This document shows positions 1-9,600 of a stretch of DNA of 52,084 bases, one piece after another. Source of the stretch: Willaertia magna. Its lineage: Eukaryota; Heterolobosea; Eutetramitea; Acrasida; Naegleriidae. The stretch is taken from the NCBI GenBank assembly GCA_902984215.1, contig CADWAF010000413.1, positions 1-52,084 of the forward strand, in the 5' to 3' direction. A program made the position numbers and the translations under genes. The stretch's first letter is position 1. Every line of letters starts with the position of its first letter. The notes beneath the pieces are model-generated. The model was not told the DNA's origin, searched no databases, and saw only the letters and a list, made by a program, of their open reading frames with translations.

Positions 1-985
1 CATTCTTATTTAATTTAATATAATTATTTAATTGTTTAACTAAATGTTCAGTTTCATTATCCATTGGTTCATTCTCACTTGTTGTAATATGTTTAATTCC
101 ACATGACATAATAAAACACATTAATTTTTCTTGTTCAATTTGACCTAAAGCAATATATTTCGTTTTTCCCTTAATTGGTTTAATATTTAAATAATCAATA
201 ACATTTAATAAATCATATTTTTTTAATAATCTTTCAACTTGCCTTTCTGTCAATCCAGTTAACGTTCTCGATAAATGAAATTCTAAAAATCCATTATTTA
301 ATTCTTGTTCTTCCTTTTCTTTAGTTAATAAATAAATTACATGTTCAAAATAACCTAAAGCAACACCAATTGATCTATTTGAATATAAAGTTGAACAAAG
401 AAAATGTTCTTCATTTAAAACTAAATATGGATCTGTTAAATCTAAATGACAACCTAACATTAAAACAATGTTCTTTGCATAAGGCACATAAAAATTAAAT
501 TTTTTATCAATCATTTCAAAAAAGTCAGTAATATAATTTAAATTAATTTTCTTAAATAAAAAACAAAATAATAAACGTGATACACTTAATGGTAAAATAT
601 TATTAAAAAATAAATTTTCAGAAATCATTTCAAATTCACCATTCTTTATCTTTTCTAACATAATGAATGCACTTTGTAAAGCCTTGTCAATATTAAAATT
701 AAATAAATAAGCTTGTGATAAAGTATGTCTATTATAATAATCATCACTTTCTTTAATTAAATCTAAAAGTAATGGAATTGCTTCATTTAAGGAAGTTCCA
801 TCTTTAAATAATTTATCTAAGGAAGATGTTTCATCCTTTTCTGAATTATTTGAAGATGGAGATGAATTTAAATAGAAACGTGGAGAATATAAGCCTGAAC
901 TGTTATTATTATTGTTATTGTTATTACTGGAATAATTAATTGTTGAATCTAAAGAAGAAGAAGATGAAAAGAAATAATTGGCCAT
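1..985 (-). CDS. Unrecognised protein, 3' end outside the window
   Basis: An open frame runs from an ATG at 985 down to the window edge with no stop, giving about 328 residues of the N-terminal part. The ATG is preceded by an in-frame stop and an AT-rich leader, so the start is likely right. The first 60 residues are rich in Ser and Asn (a short Asn run near residue 23). After that the composition is that of a folded, helix-rich protein with many Leu, Asn, Lys and Glu. I see no signal peptide, no convincing membrane segment and no family motif I can name. Codon use (TTA, AAT, GAA) matches neighbouring genes, so it is a genuine gene. The function is unknown. Confidence 0.75.
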   Translation of the reverse strand, partial: MANYFFSSSSSLDSTINYSSNNNNNNNNSSGLYSPRFYLNSSPSSNNSEKDETSSLDKLFKDGTSLNEAIPLLLDLIKESDDYYNRHTLSQAYLFNFNIDKALQSAFIMLEKIKNGEFEMISENLFFNNILPLSVSRLLFCFLFKKINLNYITDFFEMIDKKFNFYVPYAKNIVLMLGCHLDLTDPYLVLNEEHFLCSTLYSNRSIGVALGYFEHVIYLLTKEKEEQELNNGFLEFHLSRTLTGLTERQVERLLKKYDLLNVIDYLNIKPIKGKTKYIALGQIEQEKLMCFIMSCGIKHITTSENEPMDNETEHLVKQLNNYIKLNKN

Positions 986-1840
986 CTTTGTTTTAATTTA
1001 TTTAACAAAAATAGAAGAAGATTTTCGTTTTTAAAGATCTGTTTTTAAGGTTGTTGTTTTTGTTTAAAGGGCTTTGAGTTTAATGTGTGTGTAGAGAATG
1101 ACAGCAAATGTAATTTTTAACTGTAGTACTAGCTAGGTGAGCGTGTCGTGTGTACTTGATTGTCAAAGAGTTTTTATTTTTTTAATAAATTAATTGTTAT
1201 TATTATTGTAATTATTACTGGAAGAATCATTGTCGGTTAACTGACTGACTGACTGAATGATCATCTGTTAAATCTTTTACTATTTTGTTATTTATTAAGG
1301 AAAGGAAGGCCTTACGGTAGATAACCGGTTCAAAAAAAGTCTGTAACGGTTTTTGAACCGGTTTTTTGTAAAATGCTTTTAAAAAAATTTAATCTAATTC
1401 CACTTTCTTCTTTGTAAAACACTGTTTTTAATAATTGTCTTAAAAGTTTACCATGTATGTATGTAAAAAAAAATTTGACACGTTTGTTACAAAAGTTCCT
1501 CTTGGGTTTTTCTCTAGGAAGATGTATTTTAGTATTCTGAAAGATGTTGATGACATTAAAGACATTGAATGTACCTCAAATTTTATAGGTATCTCTGCCA
1601 ATAAATTATTTAGTGTTGTTGTTGTTGTTGTTGCAATTAACTCTTACTCTATCCAAAAAGTTTCAAAGATACTCACTGTGGCTTATACAGTAGTTGGTTC
1701 AGCAATATTCTTTCATAAATATTCATGTATAAAAAATTTATTAAATTAATTTTTAAATTAATTTTTAAAATTCAATAAAACATTTTTTATTGAAGAACGT
1801 AATGTTCGAAAAAAGTTCAAATATCTTCTTGAAAAAAAAA
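986..1840. other. Intergenic region, divergent upstream region of two genes
   Basis: This stretch separates the divergently transcribed unknown gene (minus) and RRS1 (plus), so it should hold both promoters. It contains a short CTGA tandem repeat near 1241-1256 and a strong inverted repeat at 1323-1363. An ATG-initiated frame at 1453-1749 (98 codons) contains a Val run encoded by a GTT repeat. It has no recognisable domain, and I cannot decide whether it is a gene. No clear TATA element stands out from the AT-rich background. Confidence 0.5.
1323..1363. repeat. Perfect 14-bp inverted repeat (hairpin)
   Basis: AACCGGTTCAAAAA at 1323-1336 is matched by its exact reverse complement at 1350-1363, leaving a 13-nt loop. 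Each arm contains the palindrome AACCGGTT, which stands out as GC-rich in this background. It could be a hairpin in DNA or RNA, a dyad binding site, or the ends of a small decayed element. Confidence 0.8.
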
Positions 1841-2968
1841 ATGTCTACTACAACTTCATCGTCCACTACTTCCACGCTTACCACTCATTTTGTGAATGGA
1901 CTTTTAACTTGTACTGCAACCACCAACACTTATAAAAGTTCCGAAGATTTAGATTATGATCTAGGAATGTTAACTTGTTTAGATATACATCCAATAGAAC
2001 AACCAATAACAAAACAAAAATTAATTGAAAGTTCCCGTGAAAATGTTCAATTCTTATTAAATAAACTTTTTGAACTAGAAGGTATAAGAAGTGATGAAAA
2101 TGGTTTATTAGTTAAATTACCAGATACTAAAATACATCTTCCTAGAGAAAAACCAGTTCCTAAAGAAAAGGAACTAACAAGATGGCAACAATTTATGTTA
2201 AGTAAAGGCTTAAAACTAAAAAGCGATAAGAATAGAGAGAAATTAGTTTATGATGCAGTACATGATGAATTTAGACCAAGAGCAGGTTGGGGTAAGGCTA
2301 ATAATAAAGAAGAAACTGATTGGATTATACCTGCAAAAGAAGGAGATGAAAAGTATGAAGATCCATTCTTACAACGAAAGATTGAAAAGAAGGAAAGACA
2401 ACAAAAGTTAACTAAAAAACAAATAAAGAATATTGAATCTGGTGCATCTACTAAAGAAGTAAAGGATGCTATGAAATTGAAGGAAAAGTTATTGAAACAT
2501 CCATCTTCTGTTGAGGCTTCTTCAGCCTTTAAGTTAACAAATGTAAATGGTGGAAGGCTATCATCTAAAAGGGCTAATGTTGAATTGAAGAATGATTTCT
2601 TGAATGCTTATGATTTTGTTAGAACAAGTACTGCAAGTATGGGTAAATTTGATAAACGAGTTGCAGGTGAAGATAAATTACCTGTAAAGAAGGGTATTAA
2701 TCATTTAGTTCGTTCCGGAATGGAAGGAGATTTACAAGTAGATGAGAAGACAAAGGCTATGAAGTTAGCAAGTAGAATTTTAAAGGAAAAGTCAAAGAAG
2801 AAGGTTCAATTAAAGACTTCAGCAGTAAATATTTTCCAAAAGTTAACGGAGAAGGATTCGAGAAAGCAAAAGAAGACACATGTGTTAGCTCAAGCTAAAG
2901 ATAAGTATAAAAAGAAATTGAAACAACAAGATGGAAGTGATTATAAAATTGAAAAGAATAAAAAGTAA
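1841..2968 (+). CDS. RRS1: Ribosome biogenesis regulatory protein RRS1 homologue
   Basis: The 375-residue product is close in length to animal RRS1 (about 365). RRS1 is a nucleolar factor that works with RPF2 to load the 5S RNP (5S rRNA, uL18, uL5) on pre-60S particles. The N-terminal half has the family pattern: a conserved segment around LGMLTC and LDIHPIE, then the LPREKPVPKEK stretch and the WQQFM motif near residue 125, followed by the DEFRPRAGWGKAN block. The C-terminal third is very Lys-rich, as expected for a nucleolar protein. The ATG at 1841 was chosen because nine A residues precede it, as with other genes here. An in-frame ATG at 1802 would add 13 residues. A Ser/Thr-rich N-terminus is the only local oddity. 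Confidence 0.9.
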   Translation: MSTTTSSSTTSTLTTHFVNGLLTCTATTNTYKSSEDLDYDLGMLTCLDIHPIEQPITKQKLIESSRENVQFLLNKLFELEGIRSDENGLLVKLPDTKIHLPREKPVPKEKELTRWQQFMLSKGLKLKSDKNREKLVYDAVHDEFRPRAGWGKANNKEETDWIIPAKEGDEKYEDPFLQRKIEKKERQQKLTKKQIKNIESGASTKEVKDAMKLKEKLLKHPSSVEASSAFKLTNVNGGRLSSKRANVELKNDFLNAYDFVRTSTASMGKFDKRVAGEDKLPVKKGINHLVRSGMEGDLQVDEKTKAMKLASRILKEKSKKKVQLKTSAVNIFQKLTEKDSRKQKKTHVLAQAKDKYKKKLKQQDGSDYKIEKNKK

Positions 2969-3151
2969 TTTATTATTTCGAATCCCAGCTTTTTACTTTT
3001 TTTCTCTTGTTAACCATCAGTCCAACCCTTCTACAATACGATCTGCGTTAAAAAAAAACACTCCTCACTACAATAACTGGCAACTCGCCATGTATTTTGT
3101 TTTCTGTTTTATTATATTAAATATTTAAATATTTCGAGAGGTCAAAACGTG

Positions 3152-3233
3152 GTTGGGGTGGCCGAGTGGTTAAGGCGCTGGCCTGCTAAGCCAGTGGTGT
3201 TTCACCGCGTGGGTTCGAATCCCATCTCCAACG
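3152..3233 (+). tRNA. tRNA-Ser (GCT)
   Basis: This 82-nt sequence folds as a class II tRNA: acceptor stem GTTGGGG/CTCCAAC with discriminator G, a D arm (GGCCGAGTGGTTAAGGC), anticodon loop CTGCTAA (anticodon GCT), a long variable arm and the T arm GGGTTCGAATCCC. A second copy at 15624-15705 appears identical and shares about 48 bp of 5' flank. Confidence 0.95.
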
Positions 3234-3611
3234 AATTTTAATTTTTATTTTATTAAATTTGTATTTCGCTGACCAAAAAGAAAATCATTTCCAACATTTT
3301 CTAATTTAGCCAATTACATACAGCCCTAGTGTCACTTTCGTTGCAGTATTTTCTATGATTAAATTATTATTGTTAGAATTATTTCAATAATCTTATAGCT
3401 TGCCTTGAATTCGTTAATGTCCTTGTTTTTGCTTTTGCAAAAAAATTATTTTAATTCAATAAGATTTAAACAAAATGAATTTGGACAACTTTGTAATAAA
3501 TTAAGGAACAATTGTATTCATTAAAAATTACAACTTGTTGGTTTAACATTGCTACTTTTTATCATACTCTACGTTTTTTATTTACAATTTTAGAGTAAAA
3601 TATTGTGCTTC
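3234..3611. other. Intergenic region
   Basis: This is AT-rich sequence between tRNA-Ser and the 3' end of the profilin gene. I see no open frame, RNA gene or repeat here. It probably holds the profilin 3' UTR on the minus strand. Confidence 0.5.
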
Positions 3612-4701
3612 TTAAAATCCAGATTCAATTAAATAATCAGCAAACTTATCCAAAGTTCTTGAAGCAATAGAAAAGAAAGGTTCTGAAGTACCGCCTGCAG
3701 TCATCTTACCATTCATCATACTTCTATTTGTATTATTAGACGATTCTTTCAATACAACTTTTCCAATTAATAAACATTTCGTTGTAGTTACGCAATAAAA
3801 CATTTCCTTAGGTAAAATTAAAAACTCTTGTTTATCTTCATCAAAAACCTTATTTAAATCCAAATTCGAAATAATTTCCGAATTTATTGTTGTATTATTC
3901 GAACTTAGGGTACTCGTTGTTAATGGAGCTATCGTTGTATTACTGTTCTTATTACTTCTTGGCGTATTAGGGGAGACTGGAGGTGAACTATTTGCATTTA
4001 GGCTTGATGGAGATGAAACTGCAGGGGAAGACCAAGTTGCTAATAAACAAAAGTATGGATTAACCTTAAGAACTAAAAAGGGTAGTTCCTTATGAAAAGT
4101 TATTATCTTAGGTAAAACTGAAAAGGAAGATGAATCATTTAATATAGAAAGGGATGAAGTTGAACTAAAGGAAGGTGTAGGCGAGGCTTGTATTTCAAAT
4201 ACAAATTGTTGTTGTTCCTTTAAGCCTTGTTGTCCTTCTTTTAAGGTTGATTGCGGTAGAGGTGAGGGATTGCAATTATTTGAATGAGCGAAACCTTCTT
4301 GTAGTAGTTGTTGCAATCTTTTTTGTTTTTCTTCTTCTAAAAGGGCCAATACATTTTTTACTTGACTCTTCGTTAGTTCAATTTCTTGGGATTGAGCCCA
4401 TTTTGTTCCGTTTAATCCGTAAATTGCGCCATGTGAAAAGAGCTGACTCTTTACAATATTTCTGTTTGTATTAAAATTATAAAATTATTAAATATAATAT
4501 TTGATTGAAATGAAATATTTGTTGATAATAATAATAAATTTGGTAATAAATTTTGTTTACAATATTTTTTTTTTACAAAAATTATTGGTTGACATTTCGG
4601 AAACCAAATCCATTTTTTGTATCACACGTTGTTTATTAAATAAATAACTAGTCGCAAAAAAAAACTTACCTATCAATATAGGCTTGCCACAAAGATGACA
4701 T
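3612..4701 (-). CDS. Profilin with a large internal insertion
   Basis: Profilin binds monomeric actin and poly-proline proteins and controls filament growth in the cytosol. Two exons, 4670-4701 and 3612-4461, join across a GTAAGT...ACAG intron in frame, giving 293 residues. Exon 1 supplies the typical start SSLWQAYIDRNI. Exon 2 begins with the profilin pattern HGAIYGLNGTKWAQS and the gene ends with FADYLIESGF, the usual profilin C-terminal helix. Preceding it are strands resembling the family's FYCVTTT...CLLIGKVV. Ordinary profilins have 125-150 residues. Here roughly 140 extra residues, rich in Ser, Thr, Asn and Pro and including a more ordered, hydrophobic segment, lie between the N- and C-terminal portions. 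Profilin family membership is well supported by both ends; what the insert does is unknown. Confidence 0.85.
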
Positions 4702-5184
4702 TTTCTGTATTTTTTAAATTATTGTTGTAAATAGTTGTTTATTGTTTTTTATGAACAATGAAACCAATGAATGATTAATTCTTGTCGTAGAATTTTTTAA
4801 AATAATGAACTGTGTGTGATAATAAGAACAAGTAGAAGGAAATTGAGTTTTGAAGGGTATTTGTTTTTATAATGTTTCAAATATTTTTTTTTTAAAAATG
4901 TCGAGCTATCAAAACATAAAAGAGGTGAAACTTTTATTTGATCGTTTCCTTAATTTTACTTCAGCTGTCTACATCACGAATATAAAAGTTTCGACGTAGG
5001 TGAACTAGGCAGCAAATTAATTTCACTGTGAACAGGAACTGTGTAAAATTTAATCATTTCGCAACATGTGACAATTCGTTTAAATAAATAATTATCACCA
5101 AATATTAATTATCATTCCAAAATTGTATTTATTACAAAATACTCATATTATTATCATAATATATTCTTAATTATCTAATATAAT
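4702..5184. other. Intergenic region
   Basis: AT-rich spacer between the profilin start and the thiolase stop, both on the minus strand. It should include the profilin promoter and 5' leader and the thiolase 3' end. I see no coding frame, RNA gene or notable repeat. Confidence 0.5.
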
Positions 5185-6393
5185 TTAAAGTCTTTGAATA
5201 ACAATAGAAGATGCACCACCTCCACCATTACAAATTGCAGCACAACCAATTTCCTTATCTCTATGTTGTAAAGCACTAATTAAAGTACAAATAATTCTAG
5301 CACCTGAACAACCAATTGGATGACCTAAACTTACAGCACCACCAAAGATATTTACATTATTTGGATCTAAATTTAAAATTCTCATATTAGCCAATGCAAC
5401 AACACTAAATGCTTCATTAAGTTCCCATAAATCAACATCTTGTTTAGTAATACCTGAATGTTTTAATGAAACTGGTACGGCATCACTTGGAGCAATTGGG
5501 AACTCAACTGGATCTCTTTCAGCATCACCATAACCTAAAATTCTAGCTAAAGGCTTTAATCCAGCCTTTCTTGCCTTTTCTTCACTCATTAAAACTAATG
5601 CAGCACCACCATCAGATAAAGTTGAAGCATTTGCAGGGGTAACAGTACCACCTTCTTCAACTGATAGGAAAGCAGGTTTTAAGGTTGGAACTTTATCAAA
5701 ATTAATATTTGTATATTCTTCATCTAAACTAATATAAGTTGGAGCATCAGTCTTTTTCTTTCCCGGTATTGCTACGGAAAACATTTCATTCTTCATATAA
5801 CCCTTTTCATTTGCTTCTTTTGCTCTTTTATAACTTTCAATTGCATATTCATCTTGAGCTTCTCTTGTTAGACCATACATTTTAGCAGTTTGTTCAGCAC
5901 ACCAACCCATATGTTTATGATGGAAAGCATCTGTTAAGCCATCCTTTAAAATTGAATCTATTACTGTTTCATGACCTAATCTATGACCATGACGTGCTTT
6001 AGAAAGTAAATATGGAGCATTAGACATTGATTCAAATCCTCCGGCAACTACGCAGTTATGGATACCTAATTCAATAGATTGGGTACCGAACATTACAGCC
6101 TTCATACCACTTGCGCACATCTTATTGAGAGTTGTACAAACTGTTTTATCGGATAATCCTGCATGAATACAGGCTTGTCTTGCTGGAGCTTGGCCTAATC
6201 CTGAACTAATAACATTACCCATAATAACTTCTTGTACTTCGGACGCTGTAATACCTGCTTGTTGTACTGCAGAACGAATAGATAATGCACCTAGTTTAGT
6301 TGCATCAAAGCTTGAAAGTTTACCAAGAAAACTACCGATTGGGGTTCTTTGTGCTGCAACAATGACTGCGCGAGTTTTTAATACTTTAGACAT
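5185..6393 (-). CDS. ACAT: Acetyl-CoA C-acetyltransferase (thiolase)
   Basis: The 402-residue protein has the full thiolase fold length. It interconverts two acetyl-CoA with acetoacetyl-CoA plus CoA, feeding sterol/isoprenoid synthesis or ketone and fatty-acid breakdown. The nucleophilic Cys93 lies in NKMCASGMKA. The second signature GGAVSLGHPIGCSGAR carries His358, and the C-terminal CNGGGGAS motif supplies Cys388. The N-terminal AVIVAAQRTPIGSF block is also typical. No clear mitochondrial presequence is visible, and the C-terminus QRL is not a canonical peroxisomal signal, so a cytosolic form is plausible. The ATG at 6393 is the first in frame and starts directly before the fold. It shares a 286-bp divergent spacer with the TTLL gene. 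Confidence 0.95.
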   Translation of the reverse strand: MSKVLKTRAVIVAAQRTPIGSFLGKLSSFDATKLGALSIRSAVQQAGITASEVQEVIMGNVISSGLGQAPARQACIHAGLSDKTVCTTLNKMCASGMKAVMFGTQSIELGIHNCVVAGGFESMSNAPYLLSKARHGHRLGHETVIDSILKDGLTDAFHHKHMGWCAEQTAKMYGLTREAQDEYAIESYKRAKEANEKGYMKNEMFSVAIPGKKKTDAPTYISLDEEYTNINFDKVPTLKPAFLSVEEGGTVTPANASTLSDGGAALVLMSEEKARKAGLKPLARILGYGDAERDPVEFPIAPSDAVPVSLKHSGITKQDVDLWELNEAFSVVALANMRILNLDPNNVNIFGGAVSLGHPIGCSGARIICTLISALQHRDKEIGCAAICNGGGGASSIVIQRL

Positions 6394-6679
6394 TTTTAAA
6401 TAATTTTTTTAAAAAAATTAATAACCAAAGCGAATGTTCCTCGCTTTTATATTGAGCCGGAAAGGCATATCGCGTAATTGTAGTTGATTGAACAGAAATT
6501 AAGATTACAATTAATGGAATGAAACTTCAGCAAGTAAAACAAGGTTTGTGTGAAACAACAACAACAGCACAACAACATTAATTACTCAAGCAAGAAATAA
6601 CATTATTCTTTGGTTAGTGTGAATTCTTTGTTTTTGGGTTTTGTTCTTGGCGCCAGAATTGTTAAACAAAAATGAAAAA
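6394..6679. promoter_or_regulatory. Shared divergent promoter region
   Basis: The thiolase (minus) and the TTLL gene (plus) start only 286 bp apart, head to head, so both promoters must lie here. No specific element can be assigned by eye. CAACAACAACAGCACAACAACA near 6558-6580 is the only conspicuous low-complexity tract. Confidence 0.5.
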
Positions 6680-8251
6680 ATGGAAAGACCAAAAACGAAA
6701 GTGCCTTTCGGAAAGGTAGATCAAGAAGAAGAAAGGAAGGAAGAGATAGAGAAGAAGAATAATTTAATAAAAGTAAAATCAACAACTAACATAAAAGCAA
6801 GAAATATAAACAACTCTTCGAATAACTCAAAATTAACACCAAGTTCAAAAAGTAAATCCTTTACAATGACCGTAAACAAGCCTTACTTTGATTGTTGGGA
6901 AGAAAACAAGGGTGGTTTTTTTCTATTAAGTGGAGATACCCCTCCAGTAGTAAGAGAAGCCTTTCTTTCCAAAGGATGGAAAGAATGTTTCGATCCAAAC
7001 AAAGATTACTGGAACATTTATTGGAGGCCAACTAGGTTCAATAAAACCGAGGCTGAAAATTTGTTGGAAGGAAAGCAATTAGTTAATCATATCATTTCAG
7101 GACATTTAATGACTAAGAAGGATTGTTTAGTTAAGGCTATGATACAAATGAAAAAACTATTTGGAGAATCCATTTTCTATTTTACTCCAATTAGTTTTAT
7201 CTTACCAATTGAAATACAAAAATTTCAGGCTTATTATAATAAGAGAGTAGAAGAAGGGGTAGAGGAGAAAGATAATTTATGGATAATGAAGCCTTCAGAT
7301 TTAAGTAGAGGAAGAGGTATATTTCTATTATCTAGTTTAGATGAGGCTAGAGATAATATTGAAGGGAACAGTTATGTAGTTCAACATTATATTCCAAATC
7401 CTTTATTAATTTATGGATATAAATTTGATTTAAGGATTTATATTTTAATTACATCTTATCATCCGTTAAAAGCTTATATTTATAAAAAGGGATTAGTTAG
7501 ATTTGCTACTGAGAAATATCAAATAGATGATTTGACAAACAAATGTTGTCACTTAACGAATGCCTCAATCAATAAGTATGGCGAGGAATTTAACAGTGAA
7601 AAAGAGGGAATAGGAAAAGGTTCTAAATGGTCATTTCAACAATTAAAAGATTATTTCGAAAAGAATAATATAAGTTGGGGATTAATTTGGAAGAGAATTG
7701 AAAATATTATAATGTTAACATTACTGTCATTTGTTTATGATATACCAATTGAAAGTAACAAGTCAACTTTTGAGCTGTACGGTTTTGATATTCTCTTAGA
7801 TGATTTATTAAATCCACATTTACTGGAAGTAAATTATTCACCATGCCTATCAATAGATAGTGAAATTGATGAAGATGTGAAGAGACCCCTTCTTTTGGAT
7901 ATGATTGATATTTTACAATATGAAATGAGAAATAAATTGTCAGAGAAAGAGAAATTTGAAAGTATTATGAAAGAGTTTAGAATGAAAGAAAATGCAGAAA
8001 AGAAAATTTTAAAGAATTTAGCGAGCAATTCAACAAGTATGAACAAAACAACAGCACCAATATACATTTCTAAAAATGGAAACGAATTAAACATGCCTAA
8101 GCAAATTGGAGATTATTTACTTCTCTTTCCATTTAACAAAACTGCTGATAAATGTTCTCATTATATGACACATTCTTTTAAGAGAAAAGATACAAGACCA
8201 TTTAGAGAAATAATTAAACAATTGAAAAAGAGAACAGAAAACAAACCATAA
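6680..8251 (+). CDS. TTLL2: Tubulin tyrosine ligase-like protein, TTLL2 type
   Basis: TTLL enzymes add glutamate (or glycine or tyrosine) to tubulin tails using ATP; TTLL2 is an axoneme/basal-body-associated member in animals. The 523-residue product has a basic low-complexity N-terminus to about residue 60, then the catalytic domain to about residue 420. Diagnostic blocks are IMKPSDLSRGRGIF (ATP binding, near residue 203), YKFDLRIYILIT, GLVRFATEKY, HLTNASINKYG (near 290), FELYGFDILLD and LLEVNYSPCLS (near 381). The spacing and wording match TTLL2 better than other TTLLs. The C-terminal 120 residues are charged and unassigned. The ATG at 6680 is the first in-frame ATG; the frame is open upstream but without an ATG. 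No intron is present. Confidence 0.88.
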   Translation: MERPKTKVPFGKVDQEEERKEEIEKKNNLIKVKSTTNIKARNINNSSNNSKLTPSSKSKSFTMTVNKPYFDCWEENKGGFFLLSGDTPPVVREAFLSKGWKECFDPNKDYWNIYWRPTRFNKTEAENLLEGKQLVNHIISGHLMTKKDCLVKAMIQMKKLFGESIFYFTPISFILPIEIQKFQAYYNKRVEEGVEEKDNLWIMKPSDLSRGRGIFLLSSLDEARDNIEGNSYVVQHYIPNPLLIYGYKFDLRIYILITSYHPLKAYIYKKGLVRFATEKYQIDDLTNKCCHLTNASINKYGEEFNSEKEGIGKGSKWSFQQLKDYFEKNNISWGLIWKRIENIIMLTLLSFVYDIPIESNKSTFELYGFDILLDDLLNPHLLEVNYSPCLSIDSEIDEDVKRPLLLDMIDILQYEMRNKLSEKEKFESIMKEFRMKENAEKKILKNLASNSTSMNKTTAPIYISKNGNELNMPKQIGDYLLLFPFNKTADKCSHYMTHSFKRKDTRPFREIIKQLKKRTENKP

Positions 8252-8336
8252 ATTATGGGGACACTAAGAAAAGCACAACTGTAAATAATTAGAGTGCATA
8301 CTTTTGAATATTGAGAAAATTACTTTTAATTCATGA

Positions 8337-8523
8337 AATACTGGGGTTGAAGAAAATGATTTTTCCAAACTTGAAGTAGATCGTGTAGATTTAAGAATTT
8401 TATTATCTTCCTTGAAAGAAGGAACCGTTCATTGGAATAAGTTACTTTTATTGAAACTGGAATTACCAACACCAAAGGATTTTAAAAAATTATTTATTAA
8501 TTTTGCCTTAATTTCCTACATCT
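8337..8523 (+). other. Orphan coding-like segment, possible gene remnant
   Basis: After a stop at 8334 the frame stays open and has protein-like composition, with short pieces such as VDRVDLRILLSSLKEGT and LELPTPKDFKKLF. There is no good ATG, and the frame then runs into the antisense of the neighbouring gene's 3' end. It could be a leftover exon or the tail of a decayed gene downstream of TTLL2. I do not recognise it. Confidence 0.3.
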
Positions 8524-9600
8524 TTACAATAACAATAACAACATTACTATCATTCCAAAGAAATACATTATTATTGACCTACTGTCAATACCATTCATCA
8601 TTCCAACAGCTGTATTTGACTTTTTAATCTTCCTAGTAACAAAAGGACCATAATCAAATGGAGTATCAAATCCTCTAACCAAACAATTACTTCCACATTT
8701 TTCCTTATTATCATTCAACCACTTTTGTAAATCAGAAACATCAGCTACCACTGCATGAGCTTCTTGCCTTAATAACATTGCATAAATCTCATCATAACCA
8801 GAAGTAATTGTTTTAAATGTTGCTGCAGGTGCATACCTTTTACCAATATTTCCATAAAAACTTGAATATACCAACACTATAACACCAGTTTGATTTAAAT
8901 CCTTAATATTCGTAATGGATAACGTTGGATTTTTAGGTCCACGTAAAAAACCGCTTGAACTCGTACCGTAACCACAAAAATATTGTACTTGTTTCAAACG
9001 ATCCGCATTAATATTCACACTTGAAACACAAACGTCACAACTACCATTATCTACAGCATCACGTAACGTTTCAAAAAATCCAGAATCCGTTGTATTCATT
9101 ACTTGATAATTTGGTATTAATTTTAAACGATATCTTTCATTTAATTTCTTAACGATAAAATTCCCTACAATTTGGTGCAATTCCGTCCACGGTGAGAATG
9201 TACGTTCATAACATAAATTTATTACGGTTCTTGTAAAGGGAAAACTTTTTGGGTATAATGTGGAATAATCAGTAAGTAATGTTAAATCTTTACCTGCAAT
9301 TGTTTTTGTACATTCAGGAATTGGAAAGATTAATTTTAAATTACGATAAGCTTCTCTGAAGGAATCATCGTCAATCATTTCTATTAATGTTGTTTCAATT
9401 GCTTGAACGAATTGTTCTTCAAGTTGATAATCTAATTGTTCTTTGGTTATTAATTCCATTGGTTGTGATGGCATATCAGTATTGTAAAGTGTTAAGTGGT
9501 GATTGTCATTATTGCTAAATGCATAACTATTAACGGTTGTCAGATGTAACAATATTGTTATGAGAATTAACAAAAGAAAAGGGGTATTGTGTAAATTCAT
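8524..9600 (-). CDS. Secreted solute-binding-protein family 3-like surface protein
   Basis: The 358-residue product starts at ATG 9600 with a clear signal peptide (hydrophobic FLLLILITILLHLTTVNSYA). Its middle resembles the bacterial extracellular solute-binding family 3 / ionotropic receptor ligand-binding fold: a GNFIVKKLNERYRLKLIPNY helix, then FFETLRDAVDNGSCDVCVSSV, and NADRLKQVQYFCGYG, corresponding to the family's 'gkvDliia...t..R...v.FS.Py' region. Paired Cys (CGSNC) suggest an extracellular location. The last 20 residues are hydrophobic and follow a small-residue stretch, as in a GPI-attachment signal. It probably binds a small ligand outside the cell or in a vacuole; the ligand is unknown. 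Broken relatives lie at 17575-17910 and 18370-19152. Its 3' end abuts the orphan frame on the other strand. Confidence 0.7.
   Translation of the reverse strand: MNLHNTPFLLLILITILLHLTTVNSYAFSNNDNHHLTLYNTDMPSQPMELITKEQLDYQLEEQFVQAIETTLIEMIDDDSFREAYRNLKLIFPIPECTKTIAGKDLTLLTDYSTLYPKSFPFTRTVINLCYERTFSPWTELHQIVGNFIVKKLNERYRLKLIPNYQVMNTTDSGFFETLRDAVDNGSCDVCVSSVNINADRLKQVQYFCGYGTSSSGFLRGPKNPTLSITNIKDLNQTGVIVLVYSSFYGNIGKRYAPAATFKTITSGYDEIYAMLLRQEAHAVVADVSDLQKWLNDNKEKCGSNCLVRGFDTPFDYGPFVTRKIKKSNTAVGMMNGIDSRSIIMYFFGMIVMLLLLL

Noticed and set aside
2931..3128. 65-codon frame overlapping the RRS1 3' end
   Set aside because: It is an out-of-frame continuation of the RRS1 tail into the 3' spacer with no ATG-specific support or family pattern.
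6641..6679. Extra 13 residues upstream of the TTLL2 ATG
   Set aside because: The extended frame begins with TTG; the first ATG at 6680 is in good context. The same reasoning trimmed RRS1, the solute-binding gene, phospholipase B and the PTB-like gene.
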